Positions 42,489-52,190 of a DNA stretch of 64,000 bases are shown one piece after another. The notes beneath the pieces are model-generated. The model was given only the letters and a program-made list of their open reading frames with translations. It ran no database searches and was not told the DNA's origin. This DNA comes from Bog-756 sp963701325. Lineage in GTDB: Bacteria; Actinomycetota; Acidimicrobiia; Acidimicrobiales; RAAP-2. The DNA lies in the NCBI GenBank assembly GCA_963701325.1, contig OY969604.1, positions 2,914,001 to 2,978,000 of the forward strand, read 5' to 3'. Each line of letters starts with the position of its first letter. Within the stretch, counting starts at the first letter, position 1. A program made the position numbers and the translations under genes.

Positions 42489-43631
42489 TCAGCGGGCAAG
42501 GATGGTGACGGCGGCGATACCAGGGGCTCCGTAGACCTGGGCGTAGCCGACGCGCGGGTCGCCTTGGACCTGACGCTCGCCGGCCTGACCGCGGAGCTGG
42601 AGCACGAGCTCGTGGACCTGGCGGAGGCCGGAGGCGCCGATCGGCTCACCGTTGGCGATGAGGCCGCCATCGGTGTTGACCGGCATGGAGCCGGTGATCT
42701 CGGTGGCACCCACGGCCAGAAGCTTCTCCTGTTCGCCATCGGCGCAGAAGCCGTTCTCGGCCATGTGGATGACTTCGGCACCTGCATCGGTGTCCTGGAG
42801 CTGGATCACGTCGACGTCCTCTGGCCCGATCCCAGCTTCCTCGTAGGCGGCGCGGGACGCATACACGGTGGGGGCGACGTCTTCCTCTACGGGGGCCCAT
42901 GTGGTGTTGACCTCATAGGCGCCGTAGTTGCGTGTGCGGATAGCAGTCGCTTTCACGAACACCGGCGTATCGGTGTATCGGTGGGCGATGTCGGCACGAC
43001 AGAGTACGACCGCCGCGGCGCCCTCGTCTGGGGCGCAGAACATGTACGAGGTCAGCGGGTAGTTGAGCATCGGCGAGTTGAGGATCTCGTCCTCGGTGAT
43101 CGGCTTGCGGCGGAAGGCCTTCGGGTTGAGACCGCCGTTCCGGAAGTTCTTGGCTGCCACCTTGGCCAGCGTCGCAGAGGAGACTCCGTAGTCGTGCATG
43201 TACTTGTTGATCTTCATGCCGAAGAACTTGGTCGTGACGTATTGCCCGTTGTCGCCGTACCAGGCAGGCACGTTGGTCAGCATCGGGTTGCCCTTGAACG
43301 AGCCTCGGGGGTGCTTGTCGGTGCCGATGGCCATGACGATGTCGTCTGTGCCGGCGCGGATGGCGTTTGCGGCCTGCTGGATGGTGGCGGCGCCGGTCGC
43401 ACACGCGCTGAACACGTTGATGAACGGGATGCCGGTGAGGCCGACCAGACTGGTCATGGGGTCAGTCCAGACCTCCCAGCTCCCGCCGAAGGCGCATTTG
43501 ACGTCACTCCATGGCACACCAGCGTCGGCCAAGGCCAGCTCCACGGCATCGGCACCCATCTCGAACGCGGACTTGTCGCCGTGGCGGCCGAAGGGGTGGA
43601 GGCCGACCCCGATGATGGCGACGTCGTCCAT
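42489..43631 (-). CDS. Thiolase-like (SCP-x/Ltp-type) protein
   Basis: 380 aa thiolase-fold protein of the lipid-transfer/acetyltransferase group. The nucleophile-region Cys is present in NVFSACATGAATIQQ (about 90). The usual GHP motif is GEP (ANGEPIGASGLRQVHEL), so the catalytic His is replaced by Glu. Such proteins pair with a zinc-ribbon DUF35 partner, as here (genes directly adjacent), and include the aldolases that remove steroid side chains. Retro-aldol or acyl-transfer activity is thus more plausible than classical thiolysis. Start ATG 43631. Confidence 0.87.
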   Translation of the reverse strand: MDDVAIIGVGLHPFGRHGDKSAFEMGADAVELALADAGVPWSDVKCAFGGSWEVWTDPMTSLVGLTGIPFINVFSACATGAATIQQAANAIRAGTDDIVMAIGTDKHPRGSFKGNPMLTNVPAWYGDNGQYVTTKFFGMKINKYMHDYGVSSATLAKVAAKNFRNGGLNPKAFRRKPITEDEILNSPMLNYPLTSYMFCAPDEGAAAVVLCRADIAHRYTDTPVFVKATAIRTRNYGAYEVNTTWAPVEEDVAPTVYASRAAYEEAGIGPEDVDVIQLQDTDAGAEVIHMAENGFCADGEQEKLLAVGATEITGSMPVNTDGGLIANGEPIGASGLRQVHELVLQLRGQAGERQVQGDPRVGYAQVYGAPGIAAVTILAR

Positions 43632-44069
43632 TTAACGCTCCTCGTTGTGCTGGACCCCGACCGGGGCGAAGGCGAAGGTGATGATCTCATTGCCGTCACC
43701 GTCGACGTAGAACGGGACGATTCGCAGCTCGACCTCCATGCCGAAATCGAGCTTTTCGGGCTCGCTTTCGGTGAGCCGCGACTCGACTCGGACGACATCG
43801 TCGAGCTGTACCAGCCCTACGCCAAAGGGCTCGAAGGATGCCCCTGTCGTATCGCCCATGAAGTCGAAGCTCGGCGGGAACCCTTGGGTCGTCCAGGACA
43901 CAAGGGTGCCTCGGCGCGGCAGGAGTAGCTCTGCCATGCTCCGGCTGCCACAGCGCGGACACCGGGATTGCATTGGGAATGTGACCGCCCCGCAGCTCTC
44001 GCACCGGCTGCCGATCAGCTGCGGGTCGTCCGCCGGCCAAGTGAACACATCCGCGACCGGCTGCTGCAT
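43632..44069 (-). CDS. Zn-ribbon/OB-fold DUF35 protein
   Basis: 145 aa. A rubredoxin-like zinc ribbon with C-x2-C ... C-x2-C (CESCGAVTFPMQSRCPRCGS) is followed by an OB-fold (GTLVSWTTQGFPP, FGVGLVQLDDVVRVESRL). Partner subunit of thiolase-like acyltransferases and aldolases, binding the acyl-CoA. The start ATG 44069 follows GGAGGAGC; upstream in-frame MITVSLTGG is rejected. The stop abuts the thiolase-like start with no gap. Confidence 0.9.
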   Translation of the reverse strand: MQQPVADVFTWPADDPQLIGSRCESCGAVTFPMQSRCPRCGSRSMAELLLPRRGTLVSWTTQGFPPSFDFMGDTTGASFEPFGVGLVQLDDVVRVESRLTESEPEKLDFGMEVELRIVPFYVDGDGNEIITFAFAPVGVQHNEER

Positions 44070-44237
44070 CAATGCTCCTCCACCCGTCAGACTCACCGTG
44101 ATCACGCTAGTCGGCGGAACTACGAACTTCCAGAGAGCGTGCGCAGCGTGAAGCTGCTCACGGAGAACGTGCCGCTTCCCAACTCGAGGGATTGCGCCCG
44201 GCGGGGAAGCCGAGAGGAGGCTGCCTTCGCTTGCCCG

Positions 44238-47200
44238 TTAGGCGTCCAACAGTTGAAGGGCAACCTTGGCGCGTCGTTCGACATTCCTATACCCCTTGGT
44301 GACTGCGGCAGTGTGCGCCTTGCTCAGTAGGCTTCGAGCCCTTTCTGTGTCTCCTGGAGCACGGCGTTCGGCCAGCATCCGCCCCCAGAGAAGGTCAGTT
44401 TGGGCGGCGAAGAATGCGGCCCCTATTCGTTCGTGGAACGCCGCCGATTGGGAGAAGTGGGTCTCCGCTTCATCGTAGCGAGCGAGCACGGTGGCGAGCC
44501 CACCGAGATAATGGCTTACCTGTCCGGTCGCCGTCGCTCCGCCGTTGGTCGCCAAGAGGTCGGCCCAGGGAGCAAGGTGCCTGTAGAGCGGTTCAGCACA
44601 GTCTTCGGCCCCGCACTCGGTGACGGCTGACGCGAACCAGGTCATTGCTGGGAGCCACGTCGGGTCGATCGCGAGGTCGAAGCCTTCGCTCGCTGACCTT
44701 GCCAGCAGCTGGCGGGCCTCATCGAACCGGTCAGCCTCGACGTAGGCCATGACCAGGGCAGAATCGAACACTCCCTTTGCAATGTCCGGAGCATTGACGC
44801 TCAGCTGTTCGATCGTCGGGATGAGGTCCCCCAGGTTGCCGCGCTGAAGGTTGACAGCCAGGAGATGAGACCCGAAGAAGAGGTCGGCATCAGGCTCTCC
44901 GGCATCCGTGCCGAGCTGGTGAGCTTCCACGGCACACCGTTCGGCCAGTTCGACGTCACCGGTGACCTGGGCGTGTATGACATCCCCCATCCGACGCAAC
45001 CAATGCATCACGGGCTGGTCGAGCTGCTCGGCGATCGTCACGATTATCCGTTGACAACGATCTCTTTCTTCGATATCCCCCGCGAGTAAAGCGACGATGT
45101 TCGCCCACATGGCGGCCCAAAAGAACTGCGCCGGGTCACCGACCCGCTCAGCCAGGGCCAGGGCTTCATCGCAGCGCGCCCGCAGCTGACTGAGCTGCTG
45201 CGGAACGGTCAGCGGGTACGCCACCTGGTTGAGCACCCGCAGCAGTGTCGTCTCGTCTCCCGAGACCCGGGCAATGGCGATCGCTTCATCAGCGAGCGCC
45301 TGACGCCGGTCGATCGGACTGCCGTATGTGAGCTCAGCCGTCAGGGTCGCCAATATCTGTGCCCTGTCTGGATGGCTGGCGGGTAGCCGTGCCAAGGCAA
45401 CCTCGAGGATGTCGACTCTGTCCGCGTCGATGAAACCGACGACGCTCATCCAGCCGCGGTTGTTGGCCAGGTCGGCGGCCACCAGTCGCTCTGTGTCACC
45501 GAGGTCCGCCGCTCGGCGAGCCGCACCGAGCAAGGTGTCGCGAAAGGCTGGGTCCCCCGTCTGGCGCTGGGCAGTGCCGAGGCCGATGGCCAGGTCGATC
45601 CCCAGGGTCGCGTCGGGGTCGCTGGCCTGGGGGTAGAGGTCGAGGGCCTGGGCGTAATAGCGAAGGGCATCTGCAGGGGCCAGGGCGTTCAGGGCGGCAT
45701 CGCCCGCCTGGCGCGAGTAGCTGATGGCCTTGGCCAGGTCGATCGGCTGGGAGGCGCTCATCCAGTGGCGGGCGAGCTCGCCCACTCGGTTCCCTGGCCG
45801 GTCCCTGCAGAGCTCCTCCAAGGCCTCGGCCACCTGCCGGTGCGCTCGTGCCCGGCGGTTGTGTCCGAGATCCTCGTACAGCGTGTGCTGGATAAGGGCG
45901 TGGGCGAAGTTATACCGCCCCGTATCTCCCAGCTCACGAACCAAGGCCACTGCAGCCGCGGCGTCGAGGATGTCGAGCAGATCATCGTCCGAGGTATCGG
46001 TGGCCTTTGCCAGCAGGTCGAGGTCGAAGTCTCGGCCAATGACCGCCGCCATAGACAACACCCGACCTGCCTCAGGCCCCAGGCGTCCGACCCGGGCACC
46101 GATCACCTCTCGCACGCTGTCGGGGAGGGCCATCTGCTCCGGGGAGTCCTGAGCGGTCCATCGGCCGGAGGCGTCCTGGAAGATGGCCCTGGTCTCGGCG
46201 AGGTGACGCAACACTTCGCTCACGAAGAACGGGTTTCCGTCGGTCTCGCGGTACACGGCGTGGGCCAAGCCCACGCCGTCGTCGTCCAGTGTCTGGCCGG
46301 CTGCGGCCTCCATCAACGACAGGACTCCGCTGTCGTCCAAACCGGTCAGCTCGATGCGAGAGAAGCCACGTTGCCGGCGCAAGGCGGCGAGGGTGTCGAG
46401 CAGCGGGTGGGACTGTGAGAGCTCGCTGTCCCGGTAGGTCCCGAGGATGAGCACCCGTTTGGCCTCGTCGCTCGCGACCAGATGACGCAACAGCAAGAGG
46501 CTGCCCTTGTCCGCCCACTGGAGGTCGTCGAGGACGATGACAACGGGTTGGTGCGCCGACATGGTCGCCAACAACCCGACGACAGCGGCGAAGAGCAGGA
46601 AGCGCTCGGTGTCGCTGTCTGTGGCCTTCGAGGGTGGAAGGCCCGGGATCCTGCTGTTCAGGGCCGGCACCAGCCGGGCCAGCTCGGAACCGTGTTCCTC
46701 CACGTGGGTGAGGAGATGCTCCTCGGGAGCGTGGGTGACGTAGTGCTTGAGCGCCTCGGCGAAGAGTTGGTACGGGGTTGCGAGGTCCTCCTCGCAGTGG
46801 CCGAAGAGCACGCAGGCTCCACTTGCCAGAGCAGCCCGCGCCGCTTCGGCGAGCAACGTCGTCTTGCCCAATCCGGCCTCGCCCGAGACGAGTACAACCT
46901 CACGGCTCTCTTCCGCCGCCACCCGCTTGTAGGTGTCGGTCAGGATCTGAACCTCGACGTCACGGGCGACGACTCCGGTGATCGGAACGATCTCGAGACG
47001 CGCCGGCAAGGGCACGGAGGTAGTGGCAACGTCGACCTCGCGCTTCGGCTCCCATGCGACCTCGAGTGTCTCGATGGGATCGGGCAGGCCCTTCAACTCC
47101 ACCTCGCCGAGCGAGGAGAACGTAAAGGGGGTGCGCCGACCGGCGTTGGCGCGTACCAGGTCGGCGGCGAGGATCTGACCCCCTTCGGCCCTGGCGCAGA

Positions 47201-47534
47201 GCCGTGCCGCCTCGATCACGGGATCACCGAAGTAGTCGTCGGCCTCTCGGGTCGCCTCCCCGGCACTGAGACCCACTCGCAGGCCCAAGGATCGTGCTGC
47301 GCCCGCATTGTCCTGGTCAACGGCTTGCTGCATGGCCACAGCACACGACAATGCTGCAGAGGCGATCGGGAACACGACCATGAGGCCATCACCCAGGTTC
47401 TTGACCTCGATGCCCCCCGTGGGGGCGATGGCCCGACGGAGGGCCGAGAAGTGCTTGCGGCGTACGTCGTCACCGGCTTCAGGCGTGAGCGAAGCCGCCA
47501 GCTCGGTGGAGCCGACCAGATCAGTGAAGAGCAC
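44238..47534 (-). CDS. Class III cyclase - AAA ATPase - TPR signalling protein
   Basis: 1098 aa. Residues 1-165 form a class III nucleotidyl cyclase domain with metal-binding Asp in FTDLVGST and GDGLMVVF, and LGLRVGLSAGEATREADDYFG. An AAA/NACHT-like ATPase follows (Walker A GEAGLGKTT about 221; Walker B VIVLDDLQWADKG about 336). The C-terminal about 550 residues are helical TPR-like repeats (DLANNRGWMS, QVAYPLTVPQQL). GTG 47534 is the only usable start in the frame and leaves a very short N-terminus. Proteins of this layout are abundant in actinobacteria; output may be cAMP or gene control, here without a visible LuxR domain. Confidence 0.88.
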   Translation of the reverse strand: MLFTDLVGSTELAASLTPEAGDDVRRKHFSALRRAIAPTGGIEVKNLGDGLMVVFPIASAALSCAVAMQQAVDQDNAGAARSLGLRVGLSAGEATREADDYFGDPVIEAARLCARAEGGQILAADLVRANAGRRTPFTFSSLGEVELKGLPDPIETLEVAWEPKREVDVATTSVPLPARLEIVPITGVVARDVEVQILTDTYKRVAAEESREVVLVSGEAGLGKTTLLAEAARAALASGACVLFGHCEEDLATPYQLFAEALKHYVTHAPEEHLLTHVEEHGSELARLVPALNSRIPGLPPSKATDSDTERFLLFAAVVGLLATMSAHQPVVIVLDDLQWADKGSLLLLRHLVASDEAKRVLILGTYRDSELSQSHPLLDTLAALRRQRGFSRIELTGLDDSGVLSLMEAAAGQTLDDDGVGLAHAVYRETDGNPFFVSEVLRHLAETRAIFQDASGRWTAQDSPEQMALPDSVREVIGARVGRLGPEAGRVLSMAAVIGRDFDLDLLAKATDTSDDDLLDILDAAAAVALVRELGDTGRYNFAHALIQHTLYEDLGHNRRARAHRQVAEALEELCRDRPGNRVGELARHWMSASQPIDLAKAISYSRQAGDAALNALAPADALRYYAQALDLYPQASDPDATLGIDLAIGLGTAQRQTGDPAFRDTLLGAARRAADLGDTERLVAADLANNRGWMSVVGFIDADRVDILEVALARLPASHPDRAQILATLTAELTYGSPIDRRQALADEAIAIARVSGDETTLLRVLNQVAYPLTVPQQLSQLRARCDEALALAERVGDPAQFFWAAMWANIVALLAGDIEERDRCQRIIVTIAEQLDQPVMHWLRRMGDVIHAQVTGDVELAERCAVEAHQLGTDAGEPDADLFFGSHLLAVNLQRGNLGDLIPTIEQLSVNAPDIAKGVFDSALVMAYVEADRFDEARQLLARSASEGFDLAIDPTWLPAMTWFASAVTECGAEDCAEPLYRHLAPWADLLATNGGATATGQVSHYLGGLATVLARYDEAETHFSQSAAFHERIGAAFFAAQTDLLWGRMLAERRAPGDTERARSLLSKAHTAAVTKGYRNVERRAKVALQLLDA

Positions 47535-47825
47535 CGTGATGTTCTCGGTGGTCGTGACAACCCCCTTCCGCCGATAGGGAAAGAGTAGGCCAGACCAGGG
47601 GTTCTGGTCACGTGGGCAGCCACTTCAAACCCGTTCCCACAGATCCGAGGCCTCAGGCGCTCGAACGTGAGGTGATACCCGTCGAGCTCTCTATCGGCAT
47701 GCACCGGACTGAACTCCGTTGCGTCTCGTTAGCCCAACTCGAGGAGCCCAGCCAGGTATCCGCACTCGAGGTAGCGGGACAGGCAACCTACGATTCGGGT
47801 TCCGACCCACAACTGGCAGGTACTC

Positions 47826-49097
47826 ATGAGCGATGACACCGACCCGATCCAGAGCTCCGGGCCCGAGGCCCTCGGCAGATCGAGGGCAGCACTCGAGTGC
47901 CGTGAGATCGCCCCCGGCGTCCACTTTCTGGCTGGTTTCGGCAACACGACCATCATCACCGGCACCAAGGGCGTGGCTGTCGTCGACCCCGGGCTCTTCA
48001 CCAATGGCCCCCGCGTGGTCAACGAGCTACGGGCCGTTACCGATCTCCCCGTTCGTTATGTGATCTACACCCACGGGCACTACGACCACGCCTTTGGCAC
48101 CCCGGCGCTCCTCGAGGACGCCGCCGAACGGGGGCACGAGCCGCCGGACATCGTGGGACACGTCAATGTGGCCAAGCGATTTGAACGGTACGCCAAAACC
48201 GCAGGACACCTGGCCGGGACATTCGATTCCCAGTTCGCCATGTGGGGCCCGAACGGCGGCGACGTCGTCCGAAAGGCTCGGTACGTTCCGCCGACCATGG
48301 CGTACGAGGACCACCTGCTGCTCGACGGTTTGGGCGACCTTCCCCTCGACTGTCGCCATGGCCTCGGCGAGACGGATGACCACACCTGGGTTTGGCTGCC
48401 GGGATGTCGGGTCATCGTGGGCGGCGACTTCATCGTGTCGTCCTTGCCCAACGCGGGTACGCCGTTCCGGGTGCAGCGCTATGTGCTGGAGTGGGCCGAA
48501 GCGCTCGAAGAGATGGCCGCACTCAGGCCCGCCGCCATCGTCTCCGGCCACGGGGGCGTCTTTCGCGAGCAGGGGGAGGAGATGCTGCTCACGACTGCGA
48601 AGGCGCTCCGGTACCTCGACGGTGAGGTCGTCCGCCGGCTCAACGAGGGCCAGTGGCAGGAGCAGATCCTGACCGAGGTGGAGCTTCCCGCCGAGCTCGC
48701 CTCGAGCTCATACCTCCAGCCGCTGTACGGGTGCACTCCGTTTCTGGTCCGTGACCTGATGCGCCGGTACATGGGCTGGTACGACGGGAACCCATCGATG
48801 CTCTTCCCCAGCACCCGGGCCCAGATCGCCGCTGAGGTCGTCCTTCTCGCCGGCGGCACCGGACCGGTGCTCGACCGGGCCCGGGCCCTCATGGCATCGG
48901 GGGCCTCCGACGACATACAAAAGGCCCTCCACCTGGTCGACTTCGTGCTGTTCAACGGCGGCGACATGGTGACCGACGCCCGTGCACTGAAGGCCGACCT
49001 ACTCGACGCTCGTTCGACACGGGAGCGGTCTTTCGTGGCCCACAACATCCTGGCTTCGGCTGCCCTGCTCGAACGCGAGAACGGGTCGGCTGTCTGA
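47826..49097 (+). CDS. Metallo-beta-lactamase-fold hydrolase, alkylsulfatase-like
   Basis: 423 aa. The MBL metal motif THGHYDHAFG, further His in LGETDDHTWVW and SGHGG, and the dimerisation-type segment RYMGWYDGNPSMLFP resemble SdsA1/alkyl sulfatase enzymes. It lacks the full C-terminal SCP-like domain of classical alkylsulfatases (about 600 aa), so the substrate may be another ester. ATG 47826 gives MSDDTDPIQ. Divergent from the cyclase-AAA gene. Confidence 0.85.
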   Translation: MSDDTDPIQSSGPEALGRSRAALECREIAPGVHFLAGFGNTTIITGTKGVAVVDPGLFTNGPRVVNELRAVTDLPVRYVIYTHGHYDHAFGTPALLEDAAERGHEPPDIVGHVNVAKRFERYAKTAGHLAGTFDSQFAMWGPNGGDVVRKARYVPPTMAYEDHLLLDGLGDLPLDCRHGLGETDDHTWVWLPGCRVIVGGDFIVSSLPNAGTPFRVQRYVLEWAEALEEMAALRPAAIVSGHGGVFREQGEEMLLTTAKALRYLDGEVVRRLNEGQWQEQILTEVELPAELASSSYLQPLYGCTPFLVRDLMRRYMGWYDGNPSMLFPSTRAQIAAEVVLLAGGTGPVLDRARALMASGASDDIQKALHLVDFVLFNGGDMVTDARALKADLLDARSTRERSFVAHNILASAALLERENGSAV

Positions 49098-49203
49098 GTC
49101 GCGAGATCACCGGACCCGTGGTGTGGAACACCGATCACGCCGGTCAACAGAGGCGCTGTGCCGAGCGGAAGACAGCCGCCACCAATCCTGACAGGGCCCA
49201 GGC

Positions 49204-50736
49204 TCACACACCGGCAAGCGCGAGCGCCTCGTCGTCTTCGACAGGCGCCTCGGTCGCCTCGGTCCCCTCGGTGCGCGCTCGCCGGATCAAGCTGAATGTG
49301 GTGACGGCGGCGGCAGCGAGCACGATGGCGCTGAAGGTGAAGGCGGTCGTGTAGCCGTGGATCGCTCCGGCCGCCAGCGTCTCCGGTGACGTGCCGTGCG
49401 TTGCCGACGACGTGCCGTGCGTGGCCAGGTACGAGACAGTGGCGCTCGTGGCGATGGTGTTGATGAGCGCGGCACCCATGGTGCCTCCCGTCTGCTGAGT
49501 GGCGTTGACCAGTGCGCTCGCCACACCGGCATCCTGCGGGCTCACTCCGATCAGAGCCGTGCTGCTCATGGCGACGAAGGAGAGGCCCATGCCGACGCTC
49601 ACGATGATCTCGGCCGGGAGCACGGTGCTCAGGTAGGTCGAGTGGATGTCGAGCGTGCTGAACAGCAGAAGGCCCCCCATCCCCATCAGTAACCCACCCG
49701 TCAGCAGCGCACGCGGCCCGAACCGAGGCAGTAAGCGACTGGCCGCGGTGGCCCCGGCGATGATTCCGAGAGAAAAGGGCACGAAGGCGAAGCCGGACTT
49801 GAGCGCCGAGTAGTGCAGCACTCCCTGGAAGTAGTAGGTCAATGACAGGAACGTGCCGAGTATCGCGGTGCCGACCAACAGGGAGGCCAGGAAGGACCCG
49901 CCGCGATTGCGGTCGAGGACGACGCGCAGCGGGAGGAGTGGGTGCTGGGCCCGCTGCTCGATGAGGACGAAAGCGATCAGGAGCACGGCGGCCATGGCGA
50001 AGAGGGTCACCGTGACCGACGAACTCCAGCCGTCAGTGCCCGCTTTGGTGAAGGCGTAGACCAGCGCCAGGAGGCCACCGGTGACGGTCGCCGCCCCAGG
50101 GAGGTCGTATCCGTGGTTCGCCGAGGCCCGGCTCTCGGACACGTAGCGGAAGGCGGCAACTGCGGCGGCGATCGCAATGGGGACGTTGATGAGCAGGGTC
50201 CAGCGCCACGAGGCGAATTCGGTCAACACGCCGCCGAGGATGAGGCCGATGGCGGCGCCTCCGCCGGCAATGCCCCCGTAGACGGCGAAGGCCCGGGCCC
50301 GCTCCTTCGGCTCGGTAAAGGCGACGGTGAGCAGTGAGAGAGCGGCGGGTGCCATGACGGCTGCGAAGGCACCCTGTAAGGCGCGGGCACCGAAGAGCAT
50401 GGCGGAGTTCTGGGCCAGGCCGCCGAGTGCGGAGGCGCTGGCGAAGCCGATCAGGCTGATCACGAACATGCGCTTGCGCCCGAAGTAGTCGGCGATGCGG
50501 CCGCCGAGGAGGAGCAGCCCGGCAAACGCCAGGGTGTAGGCGGTCAGCATCCACTGGCGGTTGGCTGTCGAGATGTGCAGGGCGCGCTGGGCTGAGGGCA
50601 GGGCAATGATCACCACCGAGGCGTCCAGCACCACCATGAGCTGGGCGACTGCGATGATGGCCAGCGCCCGGAAACGCCTGGGGTCGAGGGCGGGCCCGGG
50701 GCCAGTCTGGTCCGGGCGATCGAGGGTCGAGGTCAT
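49204..50736 (-). CDS. DHA2-family MFS drug exporter (EmrB/QacA)
   Basis: 510 aa with about 14 helices: VVLDASVVIIALPSAQRAL, LLLGGRIADYFGRKRMF, AVYGGIAGGGAAIGLILGG and GVSPQDAGVASALVNATQQTGG. Proton-driven export of hydrophobic compounds. ATG 50736 is chosen over the upstream extension because GGAGAC precedes it and the N-terminus MTSTLDRPDQT is normal. Divergent from a TetR gene which is its likely repressor. Confidence 0.92.
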   Translation of the reverse strand: MTSTLDRPDQTGPGPALDPRRFRALAIIAVAQLMVVLDASVVIIALPSAQRALHISTANRQWMLTAYTLAFAGLLLLGGRIADYFGRKRMFVISLIGFASASALGGLAQNSAMLFGARALQGAFAAVMAPAALSLLTVAFTEPKERARAFAVYGGIAGGGAAIGLILGGVLTEFASWRWTLLINVPIAIAAAVAAFRYVSESRASANHGYDLPGAATVTGGLLALVYAFTKAGTDGWSSSVTVTLFAMAAVLLIAFVLIEQRAQHPLLPLRVVLDRNRGGSFLASLLVGTAILGTFLSLTYYFQGVLHYSALKSGFAFVPFSLGIIAGATAASRLLPRFGPRALLTGGLLMGMGGLLLFSTLDIHSTYLSTVLPAEIIVSVGMGLSFVAMSSTALIGVSPQDAGVASALVNATQQTGGTMGAALINTIATSATVSYLATHGTSSATHGTSPETLAAGAIHGYTTAFTFSAIVLAAAAVTTFSLIRRARTEGTEATEAPVEDDEALALAGV

Positions 50737-50836
50737 GGCGTCTCCGTCTCCTGGGAAGGGTCCGGATCCCGACTCGCCAGCCTGGGCCGAGAGCCTGCTC
50801 ACCTGGGAGGGTCTGGTCTCGGCGGCCCTGATGGCC

Positions 50837-50916
50837 TATAATCGGAATCGGAATATCGGTTCCTTTTACACTATACGGAGCGCGTATTCCGTTTGTCAAC
50901 CGGGGAGGGAGAGATT
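50837..50916. promoter_or_regulatory. Divergent promoter with dyads between MFS exporter and TetR genes
   Basis: It contains TATAAT (50837-50842), then overlapping symmetrical pieces CGGAATCGGAATATCGGTTCC and ACGGAGCGCGTATTCCGT. The AT-rich island stands out from its surroundings and is the expected TetR operator. Confidence 0.45.
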
Positions 50917-50919
50917 TCC

Positions 50920-51561
50920 GTGGGCCCGACACCGAAGGTACCGGGAGGCTGTGACGAGCCGGACGCCGTCACCGCTCGCCCGCTGCGGGCCGATGCCCAG
51001 CGCAACCGGGCACGGATCTTGAGGGCGGCCGAGGTGGTCTTCGCGACCGAGGGGATCGAGGTTCCTGTCGACACGATCGCCGCAAAGGCCGGCGTGGGCG
51101 TCGGTACGCTCTACCGCCACTTCCCGACCAAGGAGAAGCTCTGCGAGGCCATCTTGCTCGAGAGGTTGTCGCAACTCACCCTCGATGCCCAGGCGCTGGC
51201 CCAAGCCGAGGACCCAGCCGCCGCCTTCTTCGGCTTCCTCGAGCACGTCGTCGCCGAGAGCGCGGCCAAGCGCGACCTCATCGTCGCGGTCATGGGCGCC
51301 GGGTTGGCCTTCGACATGGCCGCCTCCGAGGTCAAGGAGGCGCTGCACGAGGCGATGGACACGCTCTTACAGCGGGCTCAGGCGGCCGGCGCAGTCCGTC
51401 CCGACGTCACAGCGCCCATGGTCATGTCCCTCGTGAGCGCCACCTGCCAGGCGTCAGCGCACACTGCCGGTGCTCCCGCCCACGATCTGCTCCCGATCGT
51501 CTGCGACGGCTTGCGGCCCCAGGGAAGCGGGCTGAGCCAACAAGATGCGCTCAGTTCCTGA
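50920..51561 (+). CDS. TetR-family transcriptional regulator
   Basis: 213 aa. The N-terminal helix-turn-helix is RILRAAEVVFATEGIEVPVDTIAAKAGVGVGTLYRHFPTKEKLCEAI. The C-terminal helices form a ligand pocket (SbtR-like family). GTG 50920 has GGAGGGAGAG upstream and is preferred over the TTG at 50893. It probably represses the divergent DHA2 exporter. Confidence 0.92.
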   Translation: MGPTPKVPGGCDEPDAVTARPLRADAQRNRARILRAAEVVFATEGIEVPVDTIAAKAGVGVGTLYRHFPTKEKLCEAILLERLSQLTLDAQALAQAEDPAAAFFGFLEHVVAESAAKRDLIVAVMGAGLAFDMAASEVKEALHEAMDTLLQRAQAAGAVRPDVTAPMVMSLVSATCQASAHTAGAPAHDLLPIVCDGLRPQGSGLSQQDALSS

Positions 51562-51677
51562 GTCGAGGATTGCGCGACGGTCCAAGGGGATCCCACCAAC
51601 GCACTGAGCCTTGCGGTCGCTCCGAGTGGGGCCGTCTTCGTCATGAGTGTCGGAGAACGGAACACGGATCGGCGAAG

Positions 51678-51701
51678 TGGGTTCCCCGAACGTGGAACCC
51701 A
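51678..51701. promoter_or_regulatory. 8-bp inverted repeat upstream of the VOC-protein gene
   Basis: TGGGTTCC, 8 nt, GGAACCCA. Perfect dyad 105 nt before the VOC start. The GGAACC half also resembles an ECF-type -35 box, and an ECF gene lies downstream. Confidence 0.45.
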
Positions 51702-51805
51702 TTCTCATGGCGAGTGAGAAAATCGCTCCCAAACCGCGAGATCCGAGGGGCTTTCTTCGTCATTCCTTGGGTGTAGGCCATCCACTAGACCACAAGGAGT
51801 TCCTC

Positions 51806-52156
51806 ATGGGTAGTCCCGTTGTCCACTTCGAGATCCGGTCCACAGACCCCGACGCCAGTCGAGCCTTCTACGGAAAGTTGTTCGGCTGGTCGTTTCCAGA
51901 TGGAGGCATGCCCGGCTACACATATGTCGAATCCGGTGTCGAGGGCGCCATCCCCGGCGGCATCAGTCCGCTTCAGGGCGGTGATCCATTGGTTACGTTC
52001 TTCGTCGGTGTCGAGGATGTGGCTGCCACCCTTGCAGCAGCGGCCGCTGCAGGGGGCAAGGTGGTGCAGCCGGCTACAGACGTCCCTGGTGTTCGCTTCG
52101 GTCTGTTCTCCGATCCCTTCGGACAGATGGTTGGCGTCGCGACTCCGACCGGATGA
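51806..52156 (+). CDS. VOC (glyoxalase/bleomycin-resistance-like) family protein
   Basis: 116 aa vicinal-oxygen-chelate fold: PVVHFEIRSTDPDASRAFYGKLFGW, then VGVEDVAATLAAAAAAGGKVVQPATDVPGV and FSDPFGQMVGVATP. Small proteins of this group are often co-encoded with SnoaL-tailed ECF sigma factors. ATG 51806 is preceded by AAGGAG (51794-51799), so the longer open frame from 51647 is not used. The sigma gene begins 34 bp downstream. Confidence 0.9.
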   Translation: MGSPVVHFEIRSTDPDASRAFYGKLFGWSFPDGGMPGYTYVESGVEGAIPGGISPLQGGDPLVTFFVGVEDVAATLAAAAAAGGKVVQPATDVPGVRFGLFSDPFGQMVGVATPTG

Positions 52157-52190
52157 CTTCGCTTCGGCGGTCTGTGATCATGTCAGCATC

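Noticed and set aside
47216..47704. Separate gene upstream of the cyclase-AAA protein
   Set aside because: It is an alternative frame of the same strand overlapping the cyclase domain; its Arg/Ser-rich translation lacks motifs.
51765..51800. tRNA D-arm-like stretch (reverse strand GGTCTAGTGGATGGCC)
   Set aside because: No matching anticodon arm or acceptor can be paired around it; it lies in the leader of the VOC gene.
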